Shown here: in pieces, positions 54,054 through 62,211 of the stretch | Numbering within the stretch: position 1 is the first letter of the stretch | Layout of the letters: each line of letters begins with the position of its first letter | NCBI RefSeq assembly: GCF_000384215.1 | Contig: NZ_KB913032.1 | Coordinates: forward strand, 8,021,605 to 8,085,604 | Reading direction: 5' to 3' | From: Amycolatopsis alba DSM 44262 | Lineage (GTDB): Bacteria > Actinomycetota > Actinomycetes > Mycobacteriales > Pseudonocardiaceae | Length of the DNA: 64,000 nt | The notes under the pieces: model-generated | Database searches by the model: none | Seen by the model: the letters and a program-made list of their open reading frames with translations, nothing else | What the model was told of the DNA's origin: nothing | Position numbers and translations under genes: made by a program

Positions 54054-54089
54054 GAGTGGTTAGGACAGTTAGAACCGTCCTAACCACTC
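54054..54089. terminator. 36-bp stem-loop overlapping the stop of the LAL regulator gene
   Basis: GAGTGGTTAGGACAGTT-AG-AACCGTCCTAACCACTC: 17-base arms with one mismatch. The right arm includes the TAG stop and the last codons of the LuxR gene (54080-54089), so the repeat was used as coding sequence. It probably ends that transcript. Its GTGAGTGGT end resembles module 1 of the 32.4-33.1 kb array. Confidence 0.78.
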
Positions 54090-56782
54090 ACGAGACCCAA
54101 TGCCCCCTTGAGCTCGGACCTGGAACTCACCCCGAGCTTCGGGAAGATCCGGTGCAGATGCGTGCCGACCGTCCGGTGGGACAGGTACAGCCGCTGCCCG
54201 ATCTCCCGGTTCGTCAGTCCTTCCGCGGCCAGTTCCACGATGCTCAGCTCGTGCGGGGTCAGTTTCTCGCTCGCGTCCGGGCCGCGGTTCGGACTGGACT
54301 CCCCCGCGCTGCGCAGTTCACGGCGCGCTCGTTCGGCCCAGGCGGTCATGCCGAGCGCGTCGAACGTCTCCCGCGCGGTGCGCAGACGACCCCGCGAGTC
54401 CACCGCTCGCCGCTGCCGTCGCAGCCACTCGCCGTAGGCCAGCTGCAGCCGCCCGCGTTCGGCGGGCCAGCCGTCCAGGTCCGCGCCCAAGGCGGCCTCG
54501 AACAGTTCGTCACTCGGGTCGAGCACCGCTCGGGCGTAGCGCAAGCCGATGTGCAACGCGGGCGCCGGAGTCGACAGCGCCAGCCGCTCCATCTCCGCGA
54601 CGATCTCGCGCAGTGCCTCGACCTGGCCCGCCCGGATCGCGACCTCGGTGATCTCCGCGACGAAGTAGACGCGCAGCGCCAGCTGGAAGGCGGGATCGGC
54701 GGGGTCGAACAGACGCCGCAGATCGGCGAAAGCGTCGTCGAAACGGCCCTCGCTCGACGCCGCGATACCCCTGGCGAGCTGCACTGTCGCCAGTACCGGC
54801 CGGGCGCCGGCCGCGAGCCCGATCCGTTCCGCTTCGTCGGCCAGCGCCTTGGCCTGTTTGTGCTCGCCCCGCAGCGCGGCGATCTCGGCCTGGACCGCGG
54901 TGGCGAAGCCGTACATGAACGGCTGGCCGGTCTCCTTGGCGAATTTGGCCGCCTCCGCCGCGACCGGCACGGCCGCGGCCAGGTCGCCGAGCCGGACCCG
55001 GCTCCACGCCTGGACCGCCAAGGCCCGCGGCAGCAACCCGAGTCGTCCTTGCGCCCGCAGTCCCGGCGCCGCGGCCGCGGAGAACCGGGCGGCCAGGTCG
55101 ACCGCGCCGACCTGCAGCGACGCACTGCCCAGAAAGCGGTCGACCTCGGGATCGGCTCCGGTGGTGGCGGCGAGTCCGCGCAGCTCGCCGAGCACGGACT
55201 CCGCCCGTTCGAACGGCGCCACGTACGCGGCGACGGCGACCAGCCGCGGATCCGAGTTCTCGACCGGGAGTCCGTCCGCGACGGCCAGCAGCGTTCGCCG
55301 CGCGTCCGCGCCGGGTTCGGCCCAGAAGCAGCGCATGGCGGCACCCCACAGGACACGCATCGCCGGATCCGGCTGCCCGTCTTCCGCGACCGACCGGGCC
55401 AGCCGCGCCAGCTCCGCGATCCGGGAGAGGTCTTCGCGGACGCCGTCTTCGAACCCGCTGAGCAACCAGCTCGCCGTCGATCGCTGCCGCGGGGTGAGGT
55501 CTCCCGCGCGGGCGTCCCGGACGAGTCGTTCCGCCGTCTCCCGGCCACCGGATTCGACGGCCAGCTCGGCCGCGCGCAGCAACCGGTCCGCCCGCCGGTC
55601 CGGATCGGAGCTCAGCGCGGCGGCCCGCTCCAGCGCGGCGACGGCGGCTGCCGCTCCGCCGCGGTGCCGGGCACGGTCGGCGGCGTTCTCCAGTTCGGCG
55701 GCCACGTCTTCGTCGGCACCGGTCGCCGCCGCGGCCTGATGCCAGGCTCGACGGTCCGGCTGGTCACGGAAGGTCTCGGCGAGGCTCAGATGCGCGCGCC
55801 GCCGTTCCTCGAGCCGCACCGACGCGGGGATGGCCGAACGCATCAGCGGGTGCCGGAAGGCGACCGTCCGGGGTTCGAGGTCGATCAACCGCGCCTCGAC
55901 GGCGGGCGTCAGAGCCGACAGTTCGACCTCGTCGCCCAGCAGCGCGCTCGCCGTCGCGAGAGTTTCGGTGAGCGAACCGGTCTCGTTCAGCGCGGCCACG
56001 AGCAGGGTCGTGCGCGCCGGTTCCGGCAGGGCGGTGAACCGGTCGCCGAACGCGCGCTCGAGCCGTTCGGTGAGCGGCAGCACGGGATCGGGCGCCTCGG
56101 TCGCGGCCGACGGCAGTTCGGTCAGGGCCAGTGGATTCCCGGCCGCCTCGGCGAGCAGCCGGGACCGGACCGAGGACGTGAGCCAGGGGGCGACGGAGTC
56201 GAGCAGCTCGGCCGCCACCTCGCCGGGCAGGGGTTCGAGGTCCATTGAGGACAGTCCCGCGTCGCGCAGCGGCGACGGTTCCCCGTCCCGGAGGGTCGCG
56301 ATCAGGACGATCGGCTCCGTGTCGATCCGCCTGGCCACGAACGCGAGGACGTCGGCGCTCTCGCGGTCCATCCAGTGGACGTCCTCGGCGACGATCAGCA
56401 GCGGTTTGACCGCCGCCTCCTCCGAAAGCAGGGTCAGCGCGGCGAGGCCGACCAGGTACGCGCCGGGTTCGGCCCCATCGGCGAGCCCCAGCGCCGCCCA
56501 GAGCGCGGACCGCTGCGGCGCGGGCAGGGTGTCCGCACCGGCTCGCAGCGGATGGAGCAGCTGATGCAGGGCCGCGTAGGCGAAGTTCCGTTCCGCCTCG
56601 ACACCGGTCGCGCGCAGCACCCGCAGGCCCCCGACGGTCGCCGAGGCCACGGCCTCCGCCACGACGGCGGACTTGCCGATACCGGGTTCGCCCTGGACGA
56701 GGACCCCGGCGCAGCCCGAGGCAGGGCCGTCGACGAGCTCGTTCAGGTCCTTCAGCTCGGATTCCCGTCCGAAAAGCGGCAT
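54080..56782 (-). CDS. LAL-type LuxR-family transcriptional regulator
   Basis: A 900-residue large ATP-binding LuxR regulator. N-terminal AAA-type ATPase: Walker A VQGEPGIGKSAV (about 29-40), Walker B LLIVAEDVHWMD, and sensor NPLALTEL. A long helical TPR-like middle follows, then a C-terminal LuxR helix-turn-helix (LTPHELSIVELAAEGLTNREIGQRLYLSHRTVGTHLHRIF, then SSRSELKGALG). Such proteins are often pathway-specific activators of secondary metabolism. GGGGAGGGA precedes ATG 56782. It follows the broken SARP gene on the same strand. Its target is not evident. Confidence 0.9.
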   Translation of the reverse strand: MPLFGRESELKDLNELVDGPASGCAGVLVQGEPGIGKSAVVAEAVASATVGGLRVLRATGVEAERNFAYAALHQLLHPLRAGADTLPAPQRSALWAALGLADGAEPGAYLVGLAALTLLSEEAAVKPLLIVAEDVHWMDRESADVLAFVARRIDTEPIVLIATLRDGEPSPLRDAGLSSMDLEPLPGEVAAELLDSVAPWLTSSVRSRLLAEAAGNPLALTELPSAATEAPDPVLPLTERLERAFGDRFTALPEPARTTLLVAALNETGSLTETLATASALLGDEVELSALTPAVEARLIDLEPRTVAFRHPLMRSAIPASVRLEERRRAHLSLAETFRDQPDRRAWHQAAAATGADEDVAAELENAADRARHRGGAAAAVAALERAAALSSDPDRRADRLLRAAELAVESGGRETAERLVRDARAGDLTPRQRSTASWLLSGFEDGVREDLSRIAELARLARSVAEDGQPDPAMRVLWGAAMRCFWAEPGADARRTLLAVADGLPVENSDPRLVAVAAYVAPFERAESVLGELRGLAATTGADPEVDRFLGSASLQVGAVDLAARFSAAAAPGLRAQGRLGLLPRALAVQAWSRVRLGDLAAAVPVAAEAAKFAKETGQPFMYGFATAVQAEIAALRGEHKQAKALADEAERIGLAAGARPVLATVQLARGIAASSEGRFDDAFADLRRLFDPADPAFQLALRVYFVAEITEVAIRAGQVEALREIVAEMERLALSTPAPALHIGLRYARAVLDPSDELFEAALGADLDGWPAERGRLQLAYGEWLRRQRRAVDSRGRLRTARETFDALGMTAWAERARRELRSAGESSPNRGPDASEKLTPHELSIVELAAEGLTNREIGQRLYLSHRTVGTHLHRIFPKLGVSSRSELKGALGLVSG

Positions 56783-56910
56783 GGTGCGGTGTCCCTCCCC
56801 TCGGCCGGATGGCCTAGTCCGACGATACCCACACTGTCCGGTCAGGACTCCCCGGCGGCGTCCACAGGATGTAGACAGCGTGTCAACACGACCGGCCTAG
56901 CTTCGGTCCC

Positions 56911-57039
56911 ATGCACCAGGGGTCGAGCACGGCAAGACGGCGTCGAGCCACCGCCGCCCGGCCCACCGAGGTCCACCACACCCGTGCCCGTCGTACCGGC
57001 CGCCCCCTCCGGTGCGACGGGCACTTCCTCACTCTGTGA
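56911..57039 (+). CDS. candidate 42-codon leaderless small ORF (possible leader peptide)
   Basis: ATG 56911 lies exactly 7 bases after a TAGCTT -10 box (56898-56903), the classical actinobacterial leaderless layout, and there is no ribosome binding site. The peptide starts MHQGSSTARRRRA, is Arg-rich, and ends CDGHFLTL. A GC-rich stem-loop (56984-57024) occupies its last third, so ribosome position could decide whether the hairpin forms. The secreted S1 peptidase gene begins 273 bases downstream. Coding status is unproven: the evidence is promoter geometry plus hairpin placement. Confidence 0.4.
   Translation: MHQGSSTARRRRATAARPTEVHHTRARRTGRPLRCDGHFLTL
56984..57024 (+). terminator. GC-rich attenuator- or terminator-like hairpin
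   Basis: GTGCCCGTCGTACCGG and CCGGTGCGACGGGCAC form 16-base arms with one mismatch around a 9-base loop (CCGCCCCCT). It lies inside the candidate small ORF and upstream of the S1 peptidase gene. No known gene ends just before it, which is why attenuation is considered. The remaining 56783-57312 spacer otherwise holds only the inverted repeats at 57190-57240. Confidence 0.65.
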
Positions 57040-57189
57040 GAACTTCCGTCGTTACCTTTGCCCTACCCGTCAAAAGTACGGTATTCACAACGGGGGACAG
57101 CGCGGCGGAGCAATTCGGACACTGGATACGACGCCGTTCCCGGTGACCGAAACTCTTTGCACCGCAACGGAATCACCACGCCAGACCGT

Positions 57190-57240
57190 CATATCACCCC
57201 GCGTTCGAGCCGGGCGATATGACCCAAATGGTATGTACCA
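57190..57240 (+). promoter_or_regulatory. inverted repeats upstream of the secreted S1 peptidase gene
   Basis: CATATCACCC (57190-57199) faces GGGCGATATG (57212-57221), pairing at 9 of 10 positions. TGGTA-TG-TACCA is a perfect 12-base palindrome at 57229-57240. Both are about 70-120 bases before the peptidase ATG and are good candidate operator sites. The regulator is unknown. Confidence 0.55.
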
Positions 57241-57312
57241 GACGAGTGATACGCCTCGTACGGTCGGGAACGCATCTCCTCTCCCCCGCCCGTTCCCGAG
57301 GAAAGCGTCGAC

Positions 57313-58653
57313 ATGAACAGAAAGATCCTCGCCGCGACAGCCGCGGCCATCACCGGGGCAGGCTTGATCACCGCCATCGCACTCACCCCCAGTGCGAGTG
57401 CCGGTCAGCAAGCCACCTCGGGAGACCAGACACAGGCCGAAGTCCTGGCCGCCCTGTCCCGCGACCTCAAGATCAGCCCCGAGCAGGCCAAGCTCCGGCT
57501 CGCGAGCGAGCAGCGCGCCGCGATCGCCGACGACACGCTGAAGCGGCAGCTCGGCACGTCCTATGGCGGATCGTGGCTGGACACCACCGGGACCACGCTC
57601 ACCGTGGCGGTCACCGACGCCGCGCAGGCCGACCTGGTGCGCGCCGCTGGCGCGACCCCGAAGACCGTCGCCCGCAGCGCCGCCGACCTCGACGCGGCGA
57701 AGCTGCGGCTGGACGCCAAGTCCACCAAGGCGCCGAAGACCGTGCCCGGCTGGTACACCGACGTCCTCACCAACTCCGTCGTCGTCCTGGCCAACGCCGG
57801 TGGCGAGGCCGCCGCGAAGTCCTGGGCGGCCGAATCCGGTGTGCAGGCGGATCTGGTCCGGATCGAGGCCAGCACCGAGAAGCCGCGCGCGCTGATCGAC
57901 ATCATCGGCGGCAACGCCTACACCTTCGGCTCGGGCCGCTGCTCCATCGGCTTCGCCGTCGAGGGCGGTTTCGTGACCGCCGGCCACTGCGGCACCACCG
58001 GGACCCGTACCTCGAACCCGAGCGGGAGCGTCGCCGGTTCGAGCTTCCCCGGCAACGACTACGCCTGGGTCCGCGCCGACGCGGGCAACACCCCGCGCGC
58101 GCTGGTCAACCGCTACCCCGGCACCGTGCCGGTGGCCGGTTCGACCGAAGCCGCCCTCAACGCCTCGGTCTGCCGTTCCGGTTCCACCACGGGCTGGCAC
58201 TGCGGCACCATCCTGCAGAAGAACGCCTCGGTCACCTACCCCGAAGGCACCATCACCGGCCTGACCCGGACCAACGCCTGCGCCGAACCCGGCGACTCCG
58301 GCGGTTCGTGGATCAGCGGCGACCAGGCGCAGGGCGTCACCTCCGGTGGTTCGGGCAACTGCACCTCCGGTGGCACGACCTACTTCCAGCCGATCTCGGA
58401 GATCCTGAGCGTCTACAGCCTGCGGTTGACGGTCAGCGGTGCCCCGCCGACCAGCACCACCACCCCGCCGACCACCACCCCGACCGGTCCGACGACGTCG
58501 AACCCGCCGGGCGGCACCTGGGCGCCGTACACCTACTACGGCTCCGGCGCGACCGCCAGCTACGGCGGCAGCAACTACCGCGTGATCCAGCCGCACACCT
58601 CCATGCCCGGCTGGGAACCGCCGAACGTGCCCGCGCTTTGGGAACTCGCCTGA
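57313..58653 (+). CDS. secreted S1 serine peptidase with propeptide and C-terminal carbohydrate-binding domain (streptogrisin-like)
   Basis: A 446-residue secreted protease. Signal peptide about 1-30 (ending ASAG), an inhibitory pro-region of about 170 residues, then a streptogrisin-like domain beginning near IDIIGGNAYTFG. The triad is visible: His in FVTAGHCGT, Asp in NDYAWVRAD and Ser in EPGDSGGSW. A Thr/Pro linker leads to a CBM5/12-type chitin-binding module (WAPYTYYGSGATASYGGSNY ... MPGWEPPNVPALWEL). It should digest extracellular protein while bound to chitin-like polymers. A hairpin terminator follows the stop. Confidence 0.93.
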   Translation: MNRKILAATAAAITGAGLITAIALTPSASAGQQATSGDQTQAEVLAALSRDLKISPEQAKLRLASEQRAAIADDTLKRQLGTSYGGSWLDTTGTTLTVAVTDAAQADLVRAAGATPKTVARSAADLDAAKLRLDAKSTKAPKTVPGWYTDVLTNSVVVLANAGGEAAAKSWAAESGVQADLVRIEASTEKPRALIDIIGGNAYTFGSGRCSIGFAVEGGFVTAGHCGTTGTRTSNPSGSVAGSSFPGNDYAWVRADAGNTPRALVNRYPGTVPVAGSTEAALNASVCRSGSTTGWHCGTILQKNASVTYPEGTITGLTRTNACAEPGDSGGSWISGDQAQGVTSGGSGNCTSGGTTYFQPISEILSVYSLRLTVSGAPPTSTTTPPTTTPTGPTTSNPPGGTWAPYTYYGSGATASYGGSNYRVIQPHTSMPGWEPPNVPALWELA

Positions 58654-59276
58654 CCTGGACCGCCCCCGGCGAACTCACCTCGCCGGGGGCGGTTCCTCCC
58701 CCTGACGACGACGCGTGGGCGGCGGATCTCGAATCCCTCGTCCCCCGCGCCAGCCGCGGCGACCCCGCGGCCACGAACGAGTTGATGACCATCGTCCAGC
58801 CGGTCGTCGCGGACTACTGCCGAAGCCGGATGGGCGGGACGGATCGCGTGGTCGCGGCGGAGGACGTCGCGCAGGAGACCTGCCTCGCGGTCCTCGCCAC
58901 CCTCCCCACCACCCGTGCCACCGGCGGTTCCTTCCTCACCGCCGTCCTCGGGATCGCCGCCCGGAAGGTCGCCGCTGCCTTCCGGTGGCGGGCACGGGAC
59001 AGATCCGAACCCACGCCCGACCCGCCCGACCGCGCGGCGCCCGAGCCCGACGAACCCGAGTGGCACGCCCTCGCCGCCGACGGCCACGACCGGCTGACCC
59101 GGTTGATGAGCGGCCTGCCCGACATCCAGCGGGAGATCCTCCGGTTGCGGATCACCGTCGGCATGACGGCGCCCGAAACAGGTGCGGTCCTGCGGGTGAG
59201 CCCCGGCATGGTCCGGGTCGCCCAGCATCGCGCCTTGCACAAACTCCGCACGATCATCAGCGAGGACGACCTGTGA
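58638..59276 (+). CDS. ECF sigma factor (ShbA/SigD-like)
   Basis: A sigma-70 family ECF factor of about 190-210 residues: region 2 (VPRASRGDPAATNELMTIVQPVVADYCRSRMGG, AAEDVAQETCLAVLATLP, FLTAVLGIAARKVAAAFRWRARD) and region 4 (LMSGLPDIQREILRLRITVGMTAPETGAVLRVSPGMVRVAQHRALHKLR). The sequence resembles the ShbA/SigD group. The start is unresolved: TTG 58638 would lie inside the peptidase gene and before the terminator hairpin, and no in-frame ATG, GTG or TTG follows until 58782, too late for region 2. A non-standard start after the hairpin is possible. No anti-sigma factor gene is adjacent. Confidence 0.8.
   Translation: MGTRLTWTAPGELTSPGAVPPPDDDAWAADLESLVPRASRGDPAATNELMTIVQPVVADYCRSRMGGTDRVVAAEDVAQETCLAVLATLPTTRATGGSFLTAVLGIAARKVAAAFRWRARDRSEPTPDPPDRAAPEPDEPEWHALAADGHDRLTRLMSGLPDIQREILRLRITVGMTAPETGAVLRVSPGMVRVAQHRALHKLRTIISEDDL
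58660..58692 (+). terminator. terminator hairpin after the S1 peptidase gene
   Basis: CCGCCCCCGGCGA-ACTCACC-TCGCCGGGGGCGG: perfect 13-base arms, 7-base loop, 6 bases after the peptidase stop. It lies at or just before the sigma factor coding region. Confidence 0.82.
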
Positions 59277-59317
59277 TCAGCCCCCTCATCGGCCCTGGGG
59301 ACGGCCATACTTGGCCG

Positions 59318-60274
59318 GTGGAAATCGACGTCCGGCATCTGCGCCTCCTCGACGCGATCGCGTCGGCGGGCAGCATCGCGAAGGCCGCGACCGCGCTCGG
59401 GCTCTCCCAGCCCGCGCTGAGCGCGCAGCTCCACCGGGTCGAGCGGGCGCTGGAGCGGACAGTGTTCGAACGGGACCGCCACGGCGTGCGGCCCACCGCG
59501 CTGGGCGAGGTGCTGCTGAACCACGCGCGGCGTGTCCTGGCCGCGGCGGACGACCTCGACCAGGCGATCCGCCGGTTCCACCGCGCGCCCGCCGACGGTC
59601 TGCTCCGCATCGGCGCGCTCCCCACGGTCTTCGCCGAGACGCTGAGCGGCGTGGTCGCCGCGGCCACCCCAGGACGGCCGGTCGAACTGCTCGCGGTGAC
59701 CAGCCGGACGGCGTTGTTCTCCGCGCTGCTCGACGGCACGGTGGAGCTGGCGATGTACGTCGATCACCCCGATCAGGAGATCGTCCCGCCGGACGGCGTC
59801 CACGTGCTTCCCGTGGGGACGGAACCGGTCTTCGTGATCGTGTCCCCGGAACACCCCGTCGCCGGGCGCGGTGAGGTGTCGCTGGCCGAGCTCGCCGGTT
59901 CGACCTGGCTGGCGGTGTCGGGCGGGGACGACGAGTTCCACGAGCACCTGACCGACCAGTGCGCGCGGGCGGGCCTCGGCACGATCACCGTGCAGGAGCT
60001 GGAACCGATGGTGCTGCGGCAGACCGTCCGGCGCGATCCGCGCGCGGTGGCGCTGGCCCAGACCCTCGATTCCGGGGCAGGCATGCCCGGTTCGGTGGTG
60101 GCCCTGCGGGGAGTGCCGCTCAGGACACGGCATCTCCTGCTGTGGCGGGACGGATCACCGGTCGACGTCCCCGCCGTCCGGAGCGGGCTGGTGCGCGCGA
60201 TCACCGAGCTGGCCGCTGTCCGGCATCGGCTTCCCGAGTGGGCCGCGGCCAACCCCGGCTGGCTCGGCACCTGA
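59318..60274 (+). CDS. LysR-family transcriptional regulator
   Basis: A 318-residue regulator: N-terminal helix-turn-helix (LRLLDAIASAGSIAKAATALGLSQPALSAQLHRVERAL) and a substrate-binding-like effector domain (LLRIGALPTVFAETLSGVVAAA, VELAMYVDHPDQE, ELAGSTWLAVSGG). GTG 59318 gives the typical LysR start; GTG 59273 overlaps the sigma stop as GTGA and would add 15 residues. Its 3' end overlaps the convergent second lysR gene by 120 bases. Confidence 0.87.
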   Translation: MEIDVRHLRLLDAIASAGSIAKAATALGLSQPALSAQLHRVERALERTVFERDRHGVRPTALGEVLLNHARRVLAAADDLDQAIRRFHRAPADGLLRIGALPTVFAETLSGVVAAATPGRPVELLAVTSRTALFSALLDGTVELAMYVDHPDQEIVPPDGVHVLPVGTEPVFVIVSPEHPVAGRGEVSLAELAGSTWLAVSGGDDEFHEHLTDQCARAGLGTITVQELEPMVLRQTVRRDPRAVALAQTLDSGAGMPGSVVALRGVPLRTRHLLLWRDGSPVDVPAVRSGLVRAITELAAVRHRLPEWAAANPGWLGT

Positions 60275-61261
60275 TCTCGCTTCCTCGAAGGAGTCCACCG
60301 TGGTTGTCCACTGTGGATTGCCGGCGAGCCAGGCGCGATACCGGTCCGGGCTCTCCATGACCGCGTGCTGCGCCCGCACGAGTTCTTCCCACAGCGCGCG
60401 GACGGCGTCTCCGGCCAACGGCCCGCGCTCGTGCCAGTACAGCCGGGTGGTCATGCGTAACGGGTTGTCGCGTAACGGGATGACCTCGATCCCGCTGCGG
60501 CGGCGGGCGGCGGGCACCATCGGCAGGACGGCCTCGCCGAGTTCGCACAACTGCGCGCAGGCACTCGGCGGCAGGGTACGGATCTCGGGGGTGAACCCGG
60601 CCGACCGGCACACGTCGCCGAGATAGCCGGTGAACACCGTGTCGTCGAGATCCGCGGTGTCGGCCACGCTCAGCCAGCGTTCACCGGCGAGCTCCGCCAG
60701 CCCGATCTCGGCGCGGCCCGCGAGCCGGTGATGCTCGGCGACGGCCACGAACATCGGTTCCACCGCGACCGTCGCCCGGCCCACCTCCGGCGGCGGATCA
60801 TGGACGTAGCCGGGGAAATCGACCACGACGAGCATTTCGAGCCGGAGGTCGGCGAGCAGGTCCAGTGCCGCCGGGACACTGAGCGCGCCCCGGACCTCGA
60901 CCCCGGTGGACAGCACCCTCGGCACGGCCACCGCGAGATTCCCCACCAGCTGGCCGGGGATCCCGCAGATCCGGACGGGATCGGGAAGCGTGCCGTACCG
61001 GTTCCGGTCCAAAGCGGACTCGAGCCGCGCCAGCTCGCCCAGCACGGCACGGGCATGGGCCACCACCAGATCGCCGAGCGGGGTGATCCGCGCGCCACGC
61101 CGGTCCCGATGGAACAGCGGCCCGCCCGCGACGCGTTCGGCCCGGCGCAGGCAGTCGGTGACGGTGGGCTGGGTCAGGCCGAGCGCGGCCGCGGCGGCGG
61201 ACAGCGTCCCCGTCTCGGCGATGGCGCGGACCACCCGCAACTGCCGGAACCCCAGTTCCAT
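60155..61261 (-). CDS. LysR-family transcriptional regulator with long C-terminal extension
   Basis: A 368-residue regulator, about 50 longer than usual. Helix-turn-helix FRQLRVVRAIAETGTLSAAAAALGLTQPTVTDCLRRAERV, and an effector domain to about residue 310 (ERWLSVADTADLDD, CELGEAVLPMVPAARRRSG). The last 40 residues (GVGRGPLGKPMPDSGQLGDR ...) are antisense to the neighbouring lysR gene, so the reading frame has probably run past a lost stop codon. A TAGCGT -10 lies 6 bases before the ATG. It is divergent from the trypsin-like gene, its likely target. Confidence 0.85.
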   Translation of the reverse strand: MELGFRQLRVVRAIAETGTLSAAAAALGLTQPTVTDCLRRAERVAGGPLFHRDRRGARITPLGDLVVAHARAVLGELARLESALDRNRYGTLPDPVRICGIPGQLVGNLAVAVPRVLSTGVEVRGALSVPAALDLLADLRLEMLVVVDFPGYVHDPPPEVGRATVAVEPMFVAVAEHHRLAGRAEIGLAELAGERWLSVADTADLDDTVFTGYLGDVCRSAGFTPEIRTLPPSACAQLCELGEAVLPMVPAARRRSGIEVIPLRDNPLRMTTRLYWHERGPLAGDAVRALWEELVRAQHAVMESPDRYRAWLAGNPQWTTTVDSFEEARSGAEPAGVGRGPLGKPMPDSGQLGDRAHQPAPDGGDVDR

Positions 61262-61356
61262 AGACGAACGCTATACAAAGCCGGGAGTTCTCCGGAAGGC
61301 CCGGCGCGGCGAAGGTGAATCAGACATATCCCCTTCAACGTCGAGGAGGACTCCCC

Positions 61357-62124
61357 ATGAGACTGCGTACCCTGCTGCGCGCCGCCCTGATCCCGCTGGT
61401 CGCGGGCGCTGCGGCACTGTCGGTGTCATCGCCGGTGGCGGCACAGGAACCGGGACAGGTCGGCCCGGCCATCGTCGGCGGCGGACAGGCGTCCGGCGAC
61501 TTCCCGTGGATCGCTTCGCTCCAGGCCAATGGCCGCCACGGCTGCGGCGGATCCCTGATCGCTTCGCAGTGGGTGGTGACCGCGGCGCACTGCATCCCCC
61601 AGCAACAGGGCCTGCAGCTGCGCATCGGCTCGAAGACCTGGCAATACGGAGGAGTCCTGGCCTCGGCCTCGCGCATGATCAAGCACCCCCGCTACAGCGG
61701 ACAGGCCGGACCGAACGACATCGCGCTGATCCGGCTTTCCCAGCCCGTGCAGAACACCCCGATCCAGATCGCGAGCACCTCGCCCGCGTCCGGGACCAAT
61801 GTCACGCTCTACGGCTGGGGCCAGACCTGTCCGCAGCGTGGTTGTGAGCAGCAGCCTCCGGCGAACCTGAAGCAGCTCAACACCCGGATCGATCCGGACA
61901 GCCGCTGCCAGACGATTCAGGGTGCCACCGAACTGTGTGTGTACAGCACGACCAACCAGACAGCCTGCTACGGCGACTCCGGCGGACCGCTGGTCGTCCA
62001 GGGCACGCTGGCCGGTGCGACCAGCCGTGCGGGCCACCAGAGTTCGACGTGCGGTACCGGCGACACCATCTACACCGACGTCACCGCGCACCGTCAGTGG
62101 ATCTCCTCGACCATCGGGGGCTGA
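61357..62124 (+). CDS. secreted trypsin-like S1 serine peptidase
   Basis: A 255-residue protease: signal peptide (about 1-30, ending SPVAAQ), mature start IVGGGQASGDFPW as in trypsins, catalytic His in VVTAAHCI, Asp in NDIALIRL and Ser in CYGDSGGPLV. Cysteine positions fit three disulfides. Specificity cannot be read with certainty: the residue before CYGDSGG (Ala, TACYGDSGG) is not the Asp seen in trypsin, so chymotrypsin- or elastase-like cleavage is possible. GAGGAGG lies 6 bases before ATG 61357. It is divergent from a lysR gene. Confidence 0.9.
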   Translation: MRLRTLLRAALIPLVAGAAALSVSSPVAAQEPGQVGPAIVGGGQASGDFPWIASLQANGRHGCGGSLIASQWVVTAAHCIPQQQGLQLRIGSKTWQYGGVLASASRMIKHPRYSGQAGPNDIALIRLSQPVQNTPIQIASTSPASGTNVTLYGWGQTCPQRGCEQQPPANLKQLNTRIDPDSRCQTIQGATELCVYSTTNQTACYGDSGGPLVVQGTLAGATSRAGHQSSTCGTGDTIYTDVTAHRQWISSTIGG

Positions 62125-62126
62125 TC

Positions 62127-62205
62127 TTCCCGGTGCGGTGACCGGTGAACCGCACCGGGAAGGGGAGCCGGGTGGGTGCGTCGCAGGGACGCCCACCCGG
62201 TTCCC
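62127..62205. terminator. double hairpin terminator between convergent genes
   Basis: TTCCCGGTGCGGT and ACCGCACCGGGAA (62127-62161) form perfect 13-base arms. A second GC-rich hairpin, GGGAGCCGGGTGGG to CCCACCCGGTTCCC (62163-62205), follows directly. They serve the peptidase from the left and the small secreted protein from the right. Confidence 0.82.
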
Positions 62206-62211
62206 GTCCGT

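Noticed and set aside
56911..57039. cysteine-attenuation leader peptide
   Set aside because: Only one Cys codon is present and no sulfur-metabolism gene follows, so it was listed as a generic candidate leader instead.
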